A stretch of DNA of 64,000 bases from DATKPE01 sp035524335 (GCA_035524335.1 DATKPE010000029.1:1-64000), one strand, 5' to 3'. Numbered from the stretch's first letter, positions 8,016 to 17,195 are shown. The notes: generated from the sequence alone by a model not told the origin. Program-made: numbers and translations.

Positions 8016-9362
8016 TTATTCTCCTTTCTGCGCGGCGAGTTCAGGTTTCCCGCTCGGGACAACACTGAGCGTCACCGACGGTCGGGAGAGATATTTTCGT
8101 GCAACGGAGAGCGCTTCCTCCGGCGTGATTCCTTTATACAGATCCATCTTCCGGTTGATGTTCGCAGGGTCGCCGGTGTACGAATAGTATGCCGCGAGGG
8201 AGTTGGCCTTCCCGAGAACGGTTGCGGCGCTGTTGACGGTCTGAACTTCGACCGCGGTCACGGCTTTTGCGATATCCTCCGCGGATACGCCGTTCTTCAG
8301 AAGATCGGCCATGACGGAATCGATCACCGTCTGGACGGGCGCAAGCCCCTTCCCGGGTTTGGCGGTCGCCTCGATGCTGAACAGCCCCGCGATTTCGCTT
8401 CCCTGCGCCGATGCGAAAACCGACTGTGCGATCTGGCGCTCATAGACGAGGGTTTTGTAGAGCCTCGAACTCTTTCCGCGACTCAGGATGTGCGAGAGGA
8501 CTTCCAGAACCGCATCCTCGCGCGTGTAGCCGGGAGCGGAAGGCCACGTCACATACAGACGGGCGAGCTGGACGCTGTCCTGGAACACCATCCGCTTCGG
8601 GGCATCGAGCGTGACGGGCACAGCGGCCGGGCGTTCGAAATCTTTTCCGCGGCTGATCGGTCCGAAATACTTTTCCACCAGGGGCCGCATTTCCGCAGGG
8701 CTGATGTCGCCGCAGATCACCAGACAGGCATTGTTGGGCGCGTAATAGGTCCGGAAAAACTCCTTGACATCCTCGAGCGAGGCGGCGCTCAGATCCTCCA
8801 TATACCCGATGACGGGCCAGCTGTAGGGATGGGTGGGCGGGTAGATCGCCTTTGCGATCTTTTCATCCGCCGTGCCGTACGGCACGTTATCCACCCTCTG
8901 CCTCCGCTCGTTCTTGACCACGTCGCGCTGATTGTCGAGTTTATGCTGGGTCACGGCGTTGAGCAGAAATCCCATCCTGTCCGATTCGAGATAGAGGCCA
9001 AGTTCGACATAGTTGCTCGGAACCACCTCGAAATACGTGGTGCCGTCCTCGGTCGTGAAACCGTTGATGTTCGCCCCGATTTCCTGCAGAAGCCTGAAAT
9101 GCTCGCCATCCGCCACATGCTCGGATCCCTTGAACATGATGTGCTCGAAGAGATGCGCGAACCCTGTCCGTTTGACCTTCTCGTTTTTCGACCCGACATG
9201 ATACATCACGGTGACCGCCGCAACAGGCGCCGAATGATCCTCCTGAAGAATCACCGTCAGACCGTTGGGAAGTTTATACTGTTCAAAGGGTATGTTGATC
9301 TGTGCTGTCATAACGGCGCTCATGACGATCGACCCGATCGTGAGGATCCGGAAGAGAGGCAT
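8016..9362 (-). CDS. M16 zinc peptidase, catalytic subunit
   Basis: This 448-residue protein has a signal peptide (about 1-21) followed by the M16 catalytic domain. The inverted zinc motif HxxEH is H70-L-F-E73-H74, and the third ligand probably lies in the conserved VKNERRQR segment about 75 residues downstream. A second, non-metal M16 domain fills the C-terminal half. It is expected to degrade small peptides in the periplasm together with the subunit encoded directly downstream. A promoter is visible at 9402-9430, so the two genes form one unit separate from htrA. Confidence 0.92.
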   Translation of the reverse strand: MPLFRILTIGSIVMSAVMTAQINIPFEQYKLPNGLTVILQEDHSAPVAAVTVMYHVGSKNEKVKRTGFAHLFEHIMFKGSEHVADGEHFRLLQEIGANINGFTTEDGTTYFEVVPSNYVELGLYLESDRMGFLLNAVTQHKLDNQRDVVKNERRQRVDNVPYGTADEKIAKAIYPPTHPYSWPVIGYMEDLSAASLEDVKEFFRTYYAPNNACLVICGDISPAEMRPLVEKYFGPISRGKDFERPAAVPVTLDAPKRMVFQDSVQLARLYVTWPSAPGYTREDAVLEVLSHILSRGKSSRLYKTLVYERQIAQSVFASAQGSEIAGLFSIEATAKPGKGLAPVQTVIDSVMADLLKNGVSAEDIAKAVTAVEVQTVNSAATVLGKANSLAAYYSYTGDPANINRKMDLYKGITPEEALSVARKYLSRPSVTLSVVPSGKPELAAQKGE

Positions 9363-9401
9363 CTGTGTTCCCTCGTGAGTTAATGGTCGTGAATGGCCCG
9401 A

Positions 9402-9430
9402 AATCTACCGATTTACGGACAGACAAGCAA
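9402..9430 (-). promoter_or_regulatory. Promoter for the M16 peptidase pair
   Basis: On the minus strand TTGCTT (9430-9425), a 17-bp spacer and TAGATT (9407-9402) lie about 40 bp before the ATG at 9362 and downstream of the htrA terminator. Confidence 0.5.
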
Positions 9431-9462
9431 ATGACAGGTCGGCCTGCCGGCATAAAACAAAC

Positions 9463-9483
9463 GCGGGGGAATGAATCCCCCGC
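9463..9483 (-). terminator. Rho-independent terminator of htrA
   Basis: An 8-bp GC-rich stem, GCGGGGGA (9463-9470) with TCCCCCGC (9476-9483) and a 5-nt loop, lies 23 nt past the htrA stop. The following minus-strand bases are T-rich (GTTTGTTTTATG), as expected for an intrinsic terminator. Confidence 0.7.
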
Positions 9484-9506
9484 GCACCCGGCCGGAACCC
9501 TGACCG

Positions 9507-11045
9507 TCAGTTTGGAATCTGCACAGCGACGTATGCCATCTGCCCCGTCTCGCGCTTGATCCGGAGAAGAAGCGCGTCGCCCGATTTTCTTTTTTCGACG
9601 ATCGATTGGAACTGCCTGGCGGAAGAGACCTTCTGCCGGTCGACCTCGAGGATCACGTCTCCCTTGCTGATCTGACGGTTGTACGCCTCGCCGAATCTGG
9701 TGACGTCGGTGACATAGACGCCGCCGTCCACCGCAAACTGTTTTTTCTCGTCCGTGCTCAGCGGCCTGACGCTCATGCCGATCTTGCCGAGCGACAGACT
9801 GTGCCCCGTCTCCTCTGCTGACCTCGATTCCTGATCGTCCCCTTCGCTCCGGTCGTCGTTGGAAGCGACTTTGTCGTCTGTCCGGGCCCTGAGGGTGACC
9901 CGCTTTTCCATCTTTGAGCCGTCCCGGTAGAGCTTCAGCGTCACCGCGTCCCCCGGGTGTTTCCGCGCAATGAAACTCTGGAGCTCCGCAGGCGAATTCA
10001 TGCTCTTCCCGTCGATGGAGAGGATCACATCCCCATCCCTGATGCCGGCGGCCTTCGCCGCTCCTCCGTCCACGACCGACTGCACAAGGACTCCGGTCGC
10101 ACTGTCAAGGCTCAGCGCCTTCGCGGACGTTTCATCGATCGGACCGATATTGACACCGATGTATCCCCGCATGATTTTGCCGTGTTTGATGAGGTCCTCC
10201 GCCACCGCCTCGGCAAGATTGATCGGAATGGCGAAGCCGTACCCCTGGTACCGGGCATTGGTCGTGGCGATCGCAGAATTAATGCCGATCACCTCGCCGT
10301 GCAGATTCACCAGCGGGCCGCCGCTGTTCCCGGGGTTGATGGCCGCATCGGTCTGGATGAAATTTTCGATGCCGTATCCTTTTTCATCCCGGATGATGCC
10401 GAGGCCGTTCCGCCCGATCGCGCTGATAATCCCGGCAGTCACCGTTCCCTGCAGACCGAGCGGATTGCCGATGGCGAGCACCCATTCGCCGATCTCCAGA
10501 TTGTCTGAATTGCCGAGCGCAGCGGTCGGAAATTCCTTTCCATCGATTTTTATGACTGCCAGGTCGGTCGAAGGATCGGTACCGATGATCTTCGCCTTCG
10601 CCTTGTGCGAATTGCTCAGATTAACTTCCACTTTATTTTCGTCGGCGTCCTCCACCACATGATTGTTGGTCAGGATATAGCCGTCGGGACTGATGATCAC
10701 GCCGGAACCGGCGGCCTGCATCTGCTCGGTTTCCGGCACTTTCTGATCGGGACTGAAGAAATGAAAAAATTCATTCATGTCGTTCGGCACCCGCCGGGCC
10801 TTCGTCGTTACCGTAATCGAAACGACGGTCGGACTGACGGCCTTGCTCACCTCAATGAATGCGCGGCTCAGTGTTTTCGGATCGAACTGGGAATCCTTCA
10901 CCGGCACCGGACCGCCGAGTTTGACCTGCGGATCCCCCGCAAAGCCCGGCAGCACGCCGCTGTGGAAATTGGAAACGAGAATAGCCCCGAAGACGATTCC
11001 GATGAAGATCAGGAATATCGCCGCGAGAATTGATTTTTTCTGCAT
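9507..11045 (-). CDS. HtrA/DegP-family periplasmic serine protease
   Basis: This 512-residue protein has an N-terminal membrane anchor or signal (about 5-27), a trypsin-like domain with triad H129, D161 and S241 (motif NPGNSGGPL), and two PDZ domains (about 285-385 and 420-510) separated by an acidic, Ser-rich linker. It is expected to degrade or refold damaged envelope proteins as an oligomer. AGAGGAG precedes the ATG at normal spacing. Upstream there is a TATATT-like -10 but no good -35, which would fit control by a stress sigma factor. The gene is monocistronic, with its own terminator. Confidence 0.94.
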   Translation of the reverse strand: MQKKSILAAIFLIFIGIVFGAILVSNFHSGVLPGFAGDPQVKLGGPVPVKDSQFDPKTLSRAFIEVSKAVSPTVVSITVTTKARRVPNDMNEFFHFFSPDQKVPETEQMQAAGSGVIISPDGYILTNNHVVEDADENKVEVNLSNSHKAKAKIIGTDPSTDLAVIKIDGKEFPTAALGNSDNLEIGEWVLAIGNPLGLQGTVTAGIISAIGRNGLGIIRDEKGYGIENFIQTDAAINPGNSGGPLVNLHGEVIGINSAIATTNARYQGYGFAIPINLAEAVAEDLIKHGKIMRGYIGVNIGPIDETSAKALSLDSATGVLVQSVVDGGAAKAAGIRDGDVILSIDGKSMNSPAELQSFIARKHPGDAVTLKLYRDGSKMEKRVTLRARTDDKVASNDDRSEGDDQESRSAEETGHSLSLGKIGMSVRPLSTDEKKQFAVDGGVYVTDVTRFGEAYNRQISKGDVILEVDRQKVSSARQFQSIVEKRKSGDALLLRIKRETGQMAYVAVQIPN

Positions 11046-11185
11046 ATGAAGCTCCTCTGAAGAACGCTGTTCAGTGATCGATGTTTACAATATATATACA
11101 CGTATCCCCGGTTGATTGTTACACCGGCCCGGGTGGCTTTTCTGTAAAATAACCGTTTTTCCCGGGAAAATGAAATTAAAAAAAA

Positions 11186-11971
11186 TTAAACCGTCTCGCC
11201 GAACGCGATGAAGATTTTTTCCGCCGCAAGATCGCGCAAACCGTGCGCATGATACCGGAGGTAGCGCCACGCGGCGTTCTTCACCGCGGCCGCCGAGACC
11301 TCGCTCAGGTTACCCGGCCGCACCGCCACCTCCGGCGGCTGTGCGAGAAACAGGCCGAGGAGCGCGACGGTCGCTCCCGAGATGGTATCGGCGGCGGCCT
11401 GGCCGTCCGCACAATCGGAACAGAGGATCGCGCCCCGCGAATGGTCGAATGCCCAGAGATCTTCCGGCCGGCCCGCAGAAGGCGCCTTCCCGCACGATGC
11501 GCAGGCATCCATCTGAGGACGGAATCCCAGCACCGCGGCGAGACGGAATTCGAAGTACGCGAGCAGAAACGGCGGCGGGGCGAGGGATTCGTCGAGCGCG
11601 GAGAGAGTGCCGACGACAAGATCGAACAGGGGATGGTTCTCCTCGCCGTCGTGCGTGACCCTGTTGACGATCTCGAGGATGGCGAGCGCGGGGGCCAGGC
11701 TGTCGAGCGCCGCCGGCAGGGAGCGGAACATCTTCCGGAAATCCGCCGCGGTGAGAAGCTGAAGATCGCGCCCTTCCTTCGTGTAGATCACGGCGGAAAT
11801 ATAGGAAAGGGGTTCCAGGGTCGAACCGAACGGATTTTTTTTCTGACGCGCCCCTTTCACCAGCACGCCCATCCGGCCGGCGTGACGCGTGTAGAGGGTG
11901 ACGATTTTGCTGGTCTCCCGGTAATCGATCGAGCGGAGGACGACCGCGTCGGTGCGGATGATCTCGCTCAT
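11186..11971 (-). CDS. recO: DNA repair protein RecO
   Basis: RecO (261 residues) loads RecA on SSB-coated single-stranded DNA with RecR and anneals strands in the RecF pathway. The N-terminal OB fold starts with the typical DAVVLRSIDYRETSKIVTLYT, and the helical domain contains four zinc-type cysteines C157, C160, C184 and C187, found in many but not all RecO proteins. The ATG overlaps the mtnA stop by 4 nt (ATGA), so it is the last gene of a pfkB-mtnA-recO unit. The downstream 140-bp gap to htrA shows no convincing intrinsic terminator. Confidence 0.92.
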   Translation of the reverse strand: MSEIIRTDAVVLRSIDYRETSKIVTLYTRHAGRMGVLVKGARQKKNPFGSTLEPLSYISAVIYTKEGRDLQLLTAADFRKMFRSLPAALDSLAPALAILEIVNRVTHDGEENHPLFDLVVGTLSALDESLAPPPFLLAYFEFRLAAVLGFRPQMDACASCGKAPSAGRPEDLWAFDHSRGAILCSDCADGQAAADTISGATVALLGLFLAQPPEVAVRPGNLSEVSAAAVKNAAWRYLRYHAHGLRDLAAEKIFIAFGETV

Positions 11972-12990
11972 CCCCGCACGCCCCCGGCGAAGTTGTACGG
12001 AGGACGGACAATTCCGCGGTCGGTGATGATGGCAGAGATGAAGGACGCCGGCGTAACGTCGAAGGCCGGCGCATAGACTCCGATGCCGGGCGGGGCGATG
12101 CGGGTGCCGTTCAGCACCGTGAGTTCCTCGGCGGCGCGTTCCTCGATCGGAATCGCGGAGCCGTCCGCAATCGATCCATCAACGGTCGATCCGGGCGCGG
12201 CGATATAAAAGGGAAGTTTGTGAACCCGCGCGGCGACCGCGTGGCTGAACGTGCCGATTTTGTTGGCGGTATCCCCGTTCGATGCGATCCTGTCTGCTCC
12301 CACGATCACGAGATCGATCTCACCCTTCTGCATGAGAAAGGCGGCGGTCGAATCGGTCACGACGGTCACCTGAATGCCGGCCTTCTGGAGTTCCCACGCG
12401 GTCAGGCGGGCTCCCTGAAATGCAGGCCGGGTCTCGCTCGCAAAAACCGCGCGGACCTTCCCCTCCCGGTGTGCGGCGGCGATGACTGCGAGGGCTGTTC
12501 CGGATCCTCCGGTCGCAAGCGCGCCGGCATTGCAGTGGGTCAGAATCCGGGCACCGGCGGGGATCAGCGGCGCGCCGGCGTCCCCGATCGCCCGGCACAT
12601 CCGGATGTCCTCGTCGTGAATCTCGCGGGCAATGGCAAGACAGCGGGTGGCGAGTCCTCCATCCCCCGAAAAGTTTCTGCAGGCGAGAGCGACGCGATTG
12701 AGGGCCCATGCGAGGTTGACGGCGGTCGGACGTGTGGCAAGGAGGATCGCGGAGGAACGCCCGAGCGCCTCCCGTTCGGTCATACCGTCCCGGCCCGCAT
12801 GGAGCACGGCAAGCGCAACGCCGTACGCGGCCGCCACGCCGATGAGGGGGGCGCCGCGGATGCTGAGCCTCCGGATCGCGTCGGCAATATCCGTATACCG
12901 GTCGGTTTCGCGGTACACCTCTGCGAGCGGCAGACACTGCTGATCGAGATACCGGACCCGGTCACCGCACCATTGGATGGTGGTCACCAT
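11968..12990 (-). CDS. mtnA: S-methyl-5-thioribose-1-phosphate isomerase
   Basis: MtnA (340 residues) converts methylthioribose-1-phosphate to methylthioribulose-1-phosphate. The family's catalytic residues are visible: C153 in THCNAGALATGGSGTAL and D233 in VGADRIASNGDTANKIGT. The N-terminal RGAPLIGVAAAYG segment is also conserved, separating it from eIF2B-type homologues. No other methionine-salvage gene is in the window. It lies 6 nt downstream of a PfkB-type kinase and overlaps recO. It may serve full methionine salvage or the shorter methylthio-DHAP shunt; the window does not decide. Confidence 0.93.
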   Translation of the reverse strand: MVTTIQWCGDRVRYLDQQCLPLAEVYRETDRYTDIADAIRRLSIRGAPLIGVAAAYGVALAVLHAGRDGMTEREALGRSSAILLATRPTAVNLAWALNRVALACRNFSGDGGLATRCLAIAREIHDEDIRMCRAIGDAGAPLIPAGARILTHCNAGALATGGSGTALAVIAAAHREGKVRAVFASETRPAFQGARLTAWELQKAGIQVTVVTDSTAAFLMQKGEIDLVIVGADRIASNGDTANKIGTFSHAVAARVHKLPFYIAAPGSTVDGSIADGSAIPIEERAAEELTVLNGTRIAPPGIGVYAPAFDVTPASFISAIITDRGIVRPPYNFAGGVRG

Positions 12991-12996
12991 CGGGGG

Positions 12997-13920
12997 TCAG
13001 TCCGTAGGGCCGGCCTCGAATTTCGACAGTTCGCGGAATTCCCGGAACCGGTCCTGGATTTCGAGGAGGGAAAGCTCCTTCAGCCGTTCGAGGCTGAAGC
13101 GTTCGACGCAGAAGGAGGCGAGGGCGCTCCCGTAGATCACGGCGCGTTTGAAGTTTTCCTCCGACAGATCGTCTGTGCGGGCGATCCAGCCGATGAACCC
13201 GCCGGCGAACGAATCGCCCGCTCCGGTCGGGTCGTTGATGTTTTCGAGAGGATAGGCGGGAGCGGAAAAGATGGTCCGTTCGGTCACCAGAAGAGCCCCG
13301 TGCTCACCCTTCTTGACGATGACGATCCGGGGACCGAGGCGGATGATATTTTTCGCCGCCTTGAAGAGATTCGGTTCGTTCGTCAGCTGTCGGGCTTCCG
13401 ATTCGTTCAGAATGAAGACGTCCATCATCCGGAGCGTCTTTTTCAGTTCCTCATTCTTTCCGTTGATCCAGAAGTTCATCGTGTCGCCGACGACGAGACG
13501 CGGTTTCTCGATCTGCTCCAGGACGCGGCGCTGGAGAACCGGGTCGATGTTCCCGAGACAGACGTAGGTTGTTTTCTGATACGCTCTGGGGATCACGGGA
13601 TTGAAGTGCTCGAAGACGTTCAGCTCGGTATAAAGGGTCACGCGGCTGTTGAGGTCGTACTCGTACCGTCCCCCCCATCGGAAGGTTTTGCCGTCGGGAA
13701 CGCGCTGGAGCCCTTCCAGGTCGATGTCCCTGCTTTCCAGAAATTCGGCATCGGCCTTCGGGAAATCGGCTCCGACCACCGCAACAAGCCGGACCGGCGT
13801 CACGAAATAACTTGCCGCGGTGGCGATATAGGTCGCGGAACCGCCGAGGGCGTTTTCGACGCGCCCGAAGGGCGTCTCAATGGTATCGATACCGACCGAA
13901 CCGACGACTAACAGGCTCAT
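12997..13920 (-). CDS. PfkB-family carbohydrate/nucleoside kinase
   Basis: This 307-residue cytosolic kinase has the PfkB signatures: an N-terminal GG motif (LGGSATYIATAASYF), NESEARQLT in the middle and DPTGAGDSFAGGFIGW, with catalytic base D236. It should phosphorylate a sugar or nucleoside hydroxyl with ATP; the substrate cannot be read from sequence. The ATG at 13920 is chosen over a TTG at 13941 because GAGGAAG precedes it and the domain begins immediately (LLVVGSVGID). It is the first gene of the unit with mtnA and recO. Adenosine kinase or ribokinase-like activity would fit the nucleoside-salvage context, but this is inference. Confidence 0.88.
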   Translation of the reverse strand: MSLLVVGSVGIDTIETPFGRVENALGGSATYIATAASYFVTPVRLVAVVGADFPKADAEFLESRDIDLEGLQRVPDGKTFRWGGRYEYDLNSRVTLYTELNVFEHFNPVIPRAYQKTTYVCLGNIDPVLQRRVLEQIEKPRLVVGDTMNFWINGKNEELKKTLRMMDVFILNESEARQLTNEPNLFKAAKNIIRLGPRIVIVKKGEHGALLVTERTIFSAPAYPLENINDPTGAGDSFAGGFIGWIARTDDLSEENFKRAVIYGSALASFCVERFSLERLKELSLLEIQDRFREFRELSKFEAGPTD

Positions 13921-13955
13921 AGTTTCTTCCTCATTATCCAATCAGCCTGAGCGGT

Positions 13956-13980
13956 ACCGGCCGGGAATGATCCGGCCGGT
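13956..13980 (-). terminator. Hairpin after the first M28 gene
   Basis: A perfect 9-bp inverted repeat, ACCGGCCGG (13956-13964) and CCGGCCGGT (13972-13980) with a 7-nt loop, lies 23 nt past the stop of the 14003-15622 gene on the minus strand. There is no T tract, so it may be a weak terminator or a transcript-end stabiliser. Confidence 0.4.
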
Positions 13981-14002
13981 CCGCCGGCGGCTGTATGTGC
14001 AC

Positions 14003-15622
14003 TTACTGGCCCGGACCCTGAACGGGTCTCGGACGCGGCGCGGGTTTTCGCGGAAACTTTCCGTCCCTCATTGCGGCATCGTACGCGAACGAGGCCATGA
14101 TGACCGCCCCCTGCTTCAGATCGTCCTGCTGGACGCGGTCGTAGACATCCATCGTCGAATGATGCGTCCGGGTCTCGTATTCCAGCGGATCCTGAATGAA
14201 CTGGAAACCGGGCAGACCGATGGCGTCGAACGACCCGTGATCGGTCCCGCCAGTGTTGTTCGGCGTCAGGGTGGAGGCGCCGAGGTCGGCGAACGGGGCA
14301 AGCCAGGCGCGGAAGATCGGCCGGGTCGCCTCGTTCCCCTGCATATACACACCGCGGATTTTCCCGCTTCCATTGTCGTGATTGAAATAGACGGAGAAGT
14401 TTTCCGCTTCCGGCTTCAGCGTGATCTTCGAGGTCGAATCAAACATCGAACCGCTCCGTTCACCGAAATGCTGTTTGACGTAAGCCGCCGATCCGAGCAG
14501 ACCCTGCTCCTCGCCGCTCCAGAGTCCGATCCGGATGGTGCGCCGCGGATGCAGACCGAGAGTTTTGAGAATTCTCATCGCTTCCATGCAGACGGCGCTT
14601 CCGGTGCCGTTGTCGGTCGCCCCGGTCCCCCCGTGCCATGAGTCGAAATGCCCACCGATCATCACGATCTCATCTTTCAGATCGCTCCCGGGGATTTCAC
14701 CGATGATATTGAACGTGGAATCGGCCCTGTTGACAGCCACTTCGAGCTCGACGTCGAGCCTGGGGTGTTCCCCCTTCCGGATCATCCGCACCAGCCTGTT
14801 ATAATGTTCCGCCCCGACGGCAATCTGGGGAATGATCTTCGGCGCTTCCGCCTGCCACGGGTTGACACGTCTCTGCATCGATGAATCGGGGTGTTGGGGG
14901 ATCGAGACCTGCTGGACGAAAATATTTCCGCCGTCCCCCATCCGGCCTTCCGTCAGAATGACCGCCGCCCCCTCCTTCTGACAGAGCTGCCATTTATGAA
15001 AATTGACCAGAGTCCGTGCGCGGTCCTCCGCGCCGAACATCCCCCTGCGTCCCCGGAACATTGTCCCGGCGGCATTCGCGAGCTTGAGGAGGGTAGAATC
15101 GGCGTCGCGGGTTGCCTCGGGCTCGAAGTGCGCCTTGATATCCCGGAGTTCTTCGAAGAGGACAGCTTTTCCGTGCAGTTTGCCGGTATACAATTCGACT
15201 TCGCTGTCGGTCTTCGCGTCGAAATAAACGATATCCATCGTCCCCGATACCGCGGGGGACCAGGCTTTCGGATAGGAAATGAGCGGGAACACCTGCGGCC
15301 CCAGGACGTTTGCCGCATAATGCTTCAGCGACCAGCTCCGGCCGAACGGGCCCCAGTTCTCCTGATGGACATTTTCAATGCCCCAGGAGGAGAGGGTTTT
15401 TTCAGCCCAGGCCGCAGCCCGGTCGAAACCCGGTGAGCCGGTCAGTCTCGGTCCGTACACATCGCTGAGATAGCTTATGATATCCATGACCTGGGATCTG
15501 TTCATCCCTTCGTCCCGGATCCGGGAAATTGCAGTGCTGTCGATCTTCTCCTGCGGGGCCTGAGCCAGAAGCGTTCCCGCGGAGAGGAGACAGACCAGAG
15601 CGACGACGTAGCGCATCTTCAT
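14003..15622 (-). CDS. Secreted M28 metallopeptidase with PA domain
   Basis: This 539-residue protein has a signal peptide (about 1-20), an N-terminal cap, a PA-like insertion (about 120-250) and an M28 di-zinc peptidase domain. Zinc-site motifs are GGHFDSWHGGTGATDNGTG (first His and Asp ligands) and WSGEEQGLLGS (catalytic and ligand Glu), with a C-terminal THHSTMDVYD that gives the last His ligand. It resembles aminopeptidases or carboxypeptidases of the Q-type. It is followed at higher coordinates by a paralogue on the same strand (44-nt gap), so the two are a tandem pair. Confidence 0.92.
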   Translation of the reverse strand: MKMRYVVALVCLLSAGTLLAQAPQEKIDSTAISRIRDEGMNRSQVMDIISYLSDVYGPRLTGSPGFDRAAAWAEKTLSSWGIENVHQENWGPFGRSWSLKHYAANVLGPQVFPLISYPKAWSPAVSGTMDIVYFDAKTDSEVELYTGKLHGKAVLFEELRDIKAHFEPEATRDADSTLLKLANAAGTMFRGRRGMFGAEDRARTLVNFHKWQLCQKEGAAVILTEGRMGDGGNIFVQQVSIPQHPDSSMQRRVNPWQAEAPKIIPQIAVGAEHYNRLVRMIRKGEHPRLDVELEVAVNRADSTFNIIGEIPGSDLKDEIVMIGGHFDSWHGGTGATDNGTGSAVCMEAMRILKTLGLHPRRTIRIGLWSGEEQGLLGSAAYVKQHFGERSGSMFDSTSKITLKPEAENFSVYFNHDNGSGKIRGVYMQGNEATRPIFRAWLAPFADLGASTLTPNNTGGTDHGSFDAIGLPGFQFIQDPLEYETRTHHSTMDVYDRVQQDDLKQGAVIMASFAYDAAMRDGKFPRKPAPRPRPVQGPGQ

Positions 15623-15666
15623 GCAACCCTCATCGGTTATGAATAGTGTGGTGAATTGTCAGAATT

Positions 15667-17061
15667 TCAGAGTCCTTCCTGGCTCAGGATGTACGCGATC
15701 GACGCAAGGGCGATCGCCCCGAGTTCGAGCTCCCGCTCATTGACCTTGTCGATGGTGTCATTCTCCGAATGATGATAATCGAAGTACCGCTGGTTGTCGA
15801 CGTTCAGGCCGAGCATCGGAATTCCCAGACGGCCCATCGGCGAAATATCCGCGCCCCCTCCGCCGCGGTTGAATTCGCTGGCACCGATCGGCCGGAAGAG
15901 CGGCGCCCATCGGGCGATAGCGCCGAACCGGGCGGAATCGGTTTCGATCCCGAATCCCTTCGGCGAAAATCCCCCCTCGTCGGTCTCAATCGCGGCGATG
16001 TGCTTTTCACCCGGCCGGTCGACCTTTGCATACGCCACGCCCCCGGCGAGTCCGTTCTCCTCATTGATGAAAAGCACCGCCCGGATAGTCCGCTTCGGCG
16101 CGAGACCGGTTTCGTTGAGAAGGTGTAGCGCTTCGAGCGTGCCGGCAACACCGGCGCCGTCGTCGTGCGCTCCCTGCCCCTTGTCCCAGCTGTCGAGATG
16201 CCCGCCGACCACGATCACCTCTTCAGGATGCTCCGATCCGGTCAGGTCTCCCACAACATTGGCCGAGGGTGCGTCCGGAAGCGTCTGACAGCTGAGCCGG
16301 AGCCTGATTCGAACCGACACGCCCGCATCGAGAAGACTGTCGAGGTAATCAGCCCCGATCGTGCTGACCGCAGCGGCCGGCACTTTGACGACCGAATCTG
16401 CATAATGCATCGCTCCCGTATGCGGGACATCGTCCCGGCGGGAAGTCATCGAACGGACAAGCGCGGCTATACCGCCGGCCTTCGCCGCCTCCACTGCGCC
16501 CGATCCGCGCTGATCGACGGCTCCGCCGTACGCTTCGAAAGTGTTGATTTTGGTCCGGTCAAAAGGACGGTCGAAGAATATGATCTTCCCTTTCGCCCGG
16601 TCCCCCGCTTTCCGCAGTTCCTCGAAGGAGGTCACGCGGAACAGTTCCCCGCTCACGCCCGACTCCTGGGTACCGATGCTCCCGCCGAGGGCACAGACCG
16701 AAAGCTTCTGCCGTCCGGCCTCCGGAGAAAGGATCGAGGCCTGTTCCACATCCCCCCGGACCCAATGGGGCACCATCACCGGTTCCAGATGGACGTTCTG
16801 AAAACCGAGCCGGGTCATGAGGGCTTTTCCCCACTCGACCGCCCGCGCGGCCTGAGGCGATCCTGACAACCGGGCTCCGATATTCTGGGTCAGGTCGGTC
16901 AGATACCGGAAGGCATCGCAGTGGCGCAGACCCTCCTGTGTGATCACGCCGATCGCCTGACGATATTGCGCGGTTCGGGCCGAATCGGTCGTTTGACCCG
17001 GCGCCACGGCATTTCCGAGTAATAGCAAAAAAACGCACAGACGGAGTGAAGACAGTCTCAT
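15667..17061 (-). CDS. Secreted M28 metallopeptidase, second copy
   Basis: This 464-residue paralogue of the neighbouring M28 peptidase has a signal peptide (about 1-22), a PA-like insertion and the di-zinc domain with GGHLDSWDKGQGAHDDGAG and FINEENGLAGG. The C-terminal YHHSENDTIDKV carries the final His ligand. It is the first gene of the pair and has its own promoter at 17168-17195, with an inverted repeat over the predicted transcription start. The role is probably release of amino acids from peptides outside the inner membrane, feeding uptake. Confidence 0.92.
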   Translation of the reverse strand: MRLSSLRLCVFLLLLGNAVAPGQTTDSARTAQYRQAIGVITQEGLRHCDAFRYLTDLTQNIGARLSGSPQAARAVEWGKALMTRLGFQNVHLEPVMVPHWVRGDVEQASILSPEAGRQKLSVCALGGSIGTQESGVSGELFRVTSFEELRKAGDRAKGKIIFFDRPFDRTKINTFEAYGGAVDQRGSGAVEAAKAGGIAALVRSMTSRRDDVPHTGAMHYADSVVKVPAAAVSTIGADYLDSLLDAGVSVRIRLRLSCQTLPDAPSANVVGDLTGSEHPEEVIVVGGHLDSWDKGQGAHDDGAGVAGTLEALHLLNETGLAPKRTIRAVLFINEENGLAGGVAYAKVDRPGEKHIAAIETDEGGFSPKGFGIETDSARFGAIARWAPLFRPIGASEFNRGGGGADISPMGRLGIPMLGLNVDNQRYFDYHHSENDTIDKVNERELELGAIALASIAYILSQEGL

Positions 17062-17142
17062 GGAATCATCTGGATGTGAATGTGACGAACTGCCGGGGTG
17101 CGGACCTGAGGGAATCGCGCAGTGATGCTATTGTGCATCCCT

Positions 17143-17166
17143 CATTCCGTTCCTTCGAACGGAATG
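17143..17166. promoter_or_regulatory. Inverted repeat over the M28 transcription start
   Basis: CATTCCGTTC (17143-17152) and GAACGGAATG (17157-17166) form a perfect 10-bp inverted repeat around a 4-nt loop. It begins just past the -10 of the M28 promoter, where transcription should start. It may be a repressor operator or a 5'-end stabilising hairpin. Confidence 0.5.
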
Positions 17167-17167
17167 A

Positions 17168-17195
17168 AATATACACATTTATTCCGGAACTTCAA
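17168..17195 (-). promoter_or_regulatory. Promoter for the M28 peptidase pair
   Basis: On the minus strand TTGAAG (17195-17190), a 16-bp spacer and TATATT (17173-17168) precede the gene starting at 17061, leaving a leader of about 100 nt. Confidence 0.6.

Noticed and set aside
12220..13911. 563-residue open frame opposite mtnA and pfkB
   Set aside because: Antisense across two conserved genes; composition is the Arg/Gly/Asp-rich type produced by shadow frames here.
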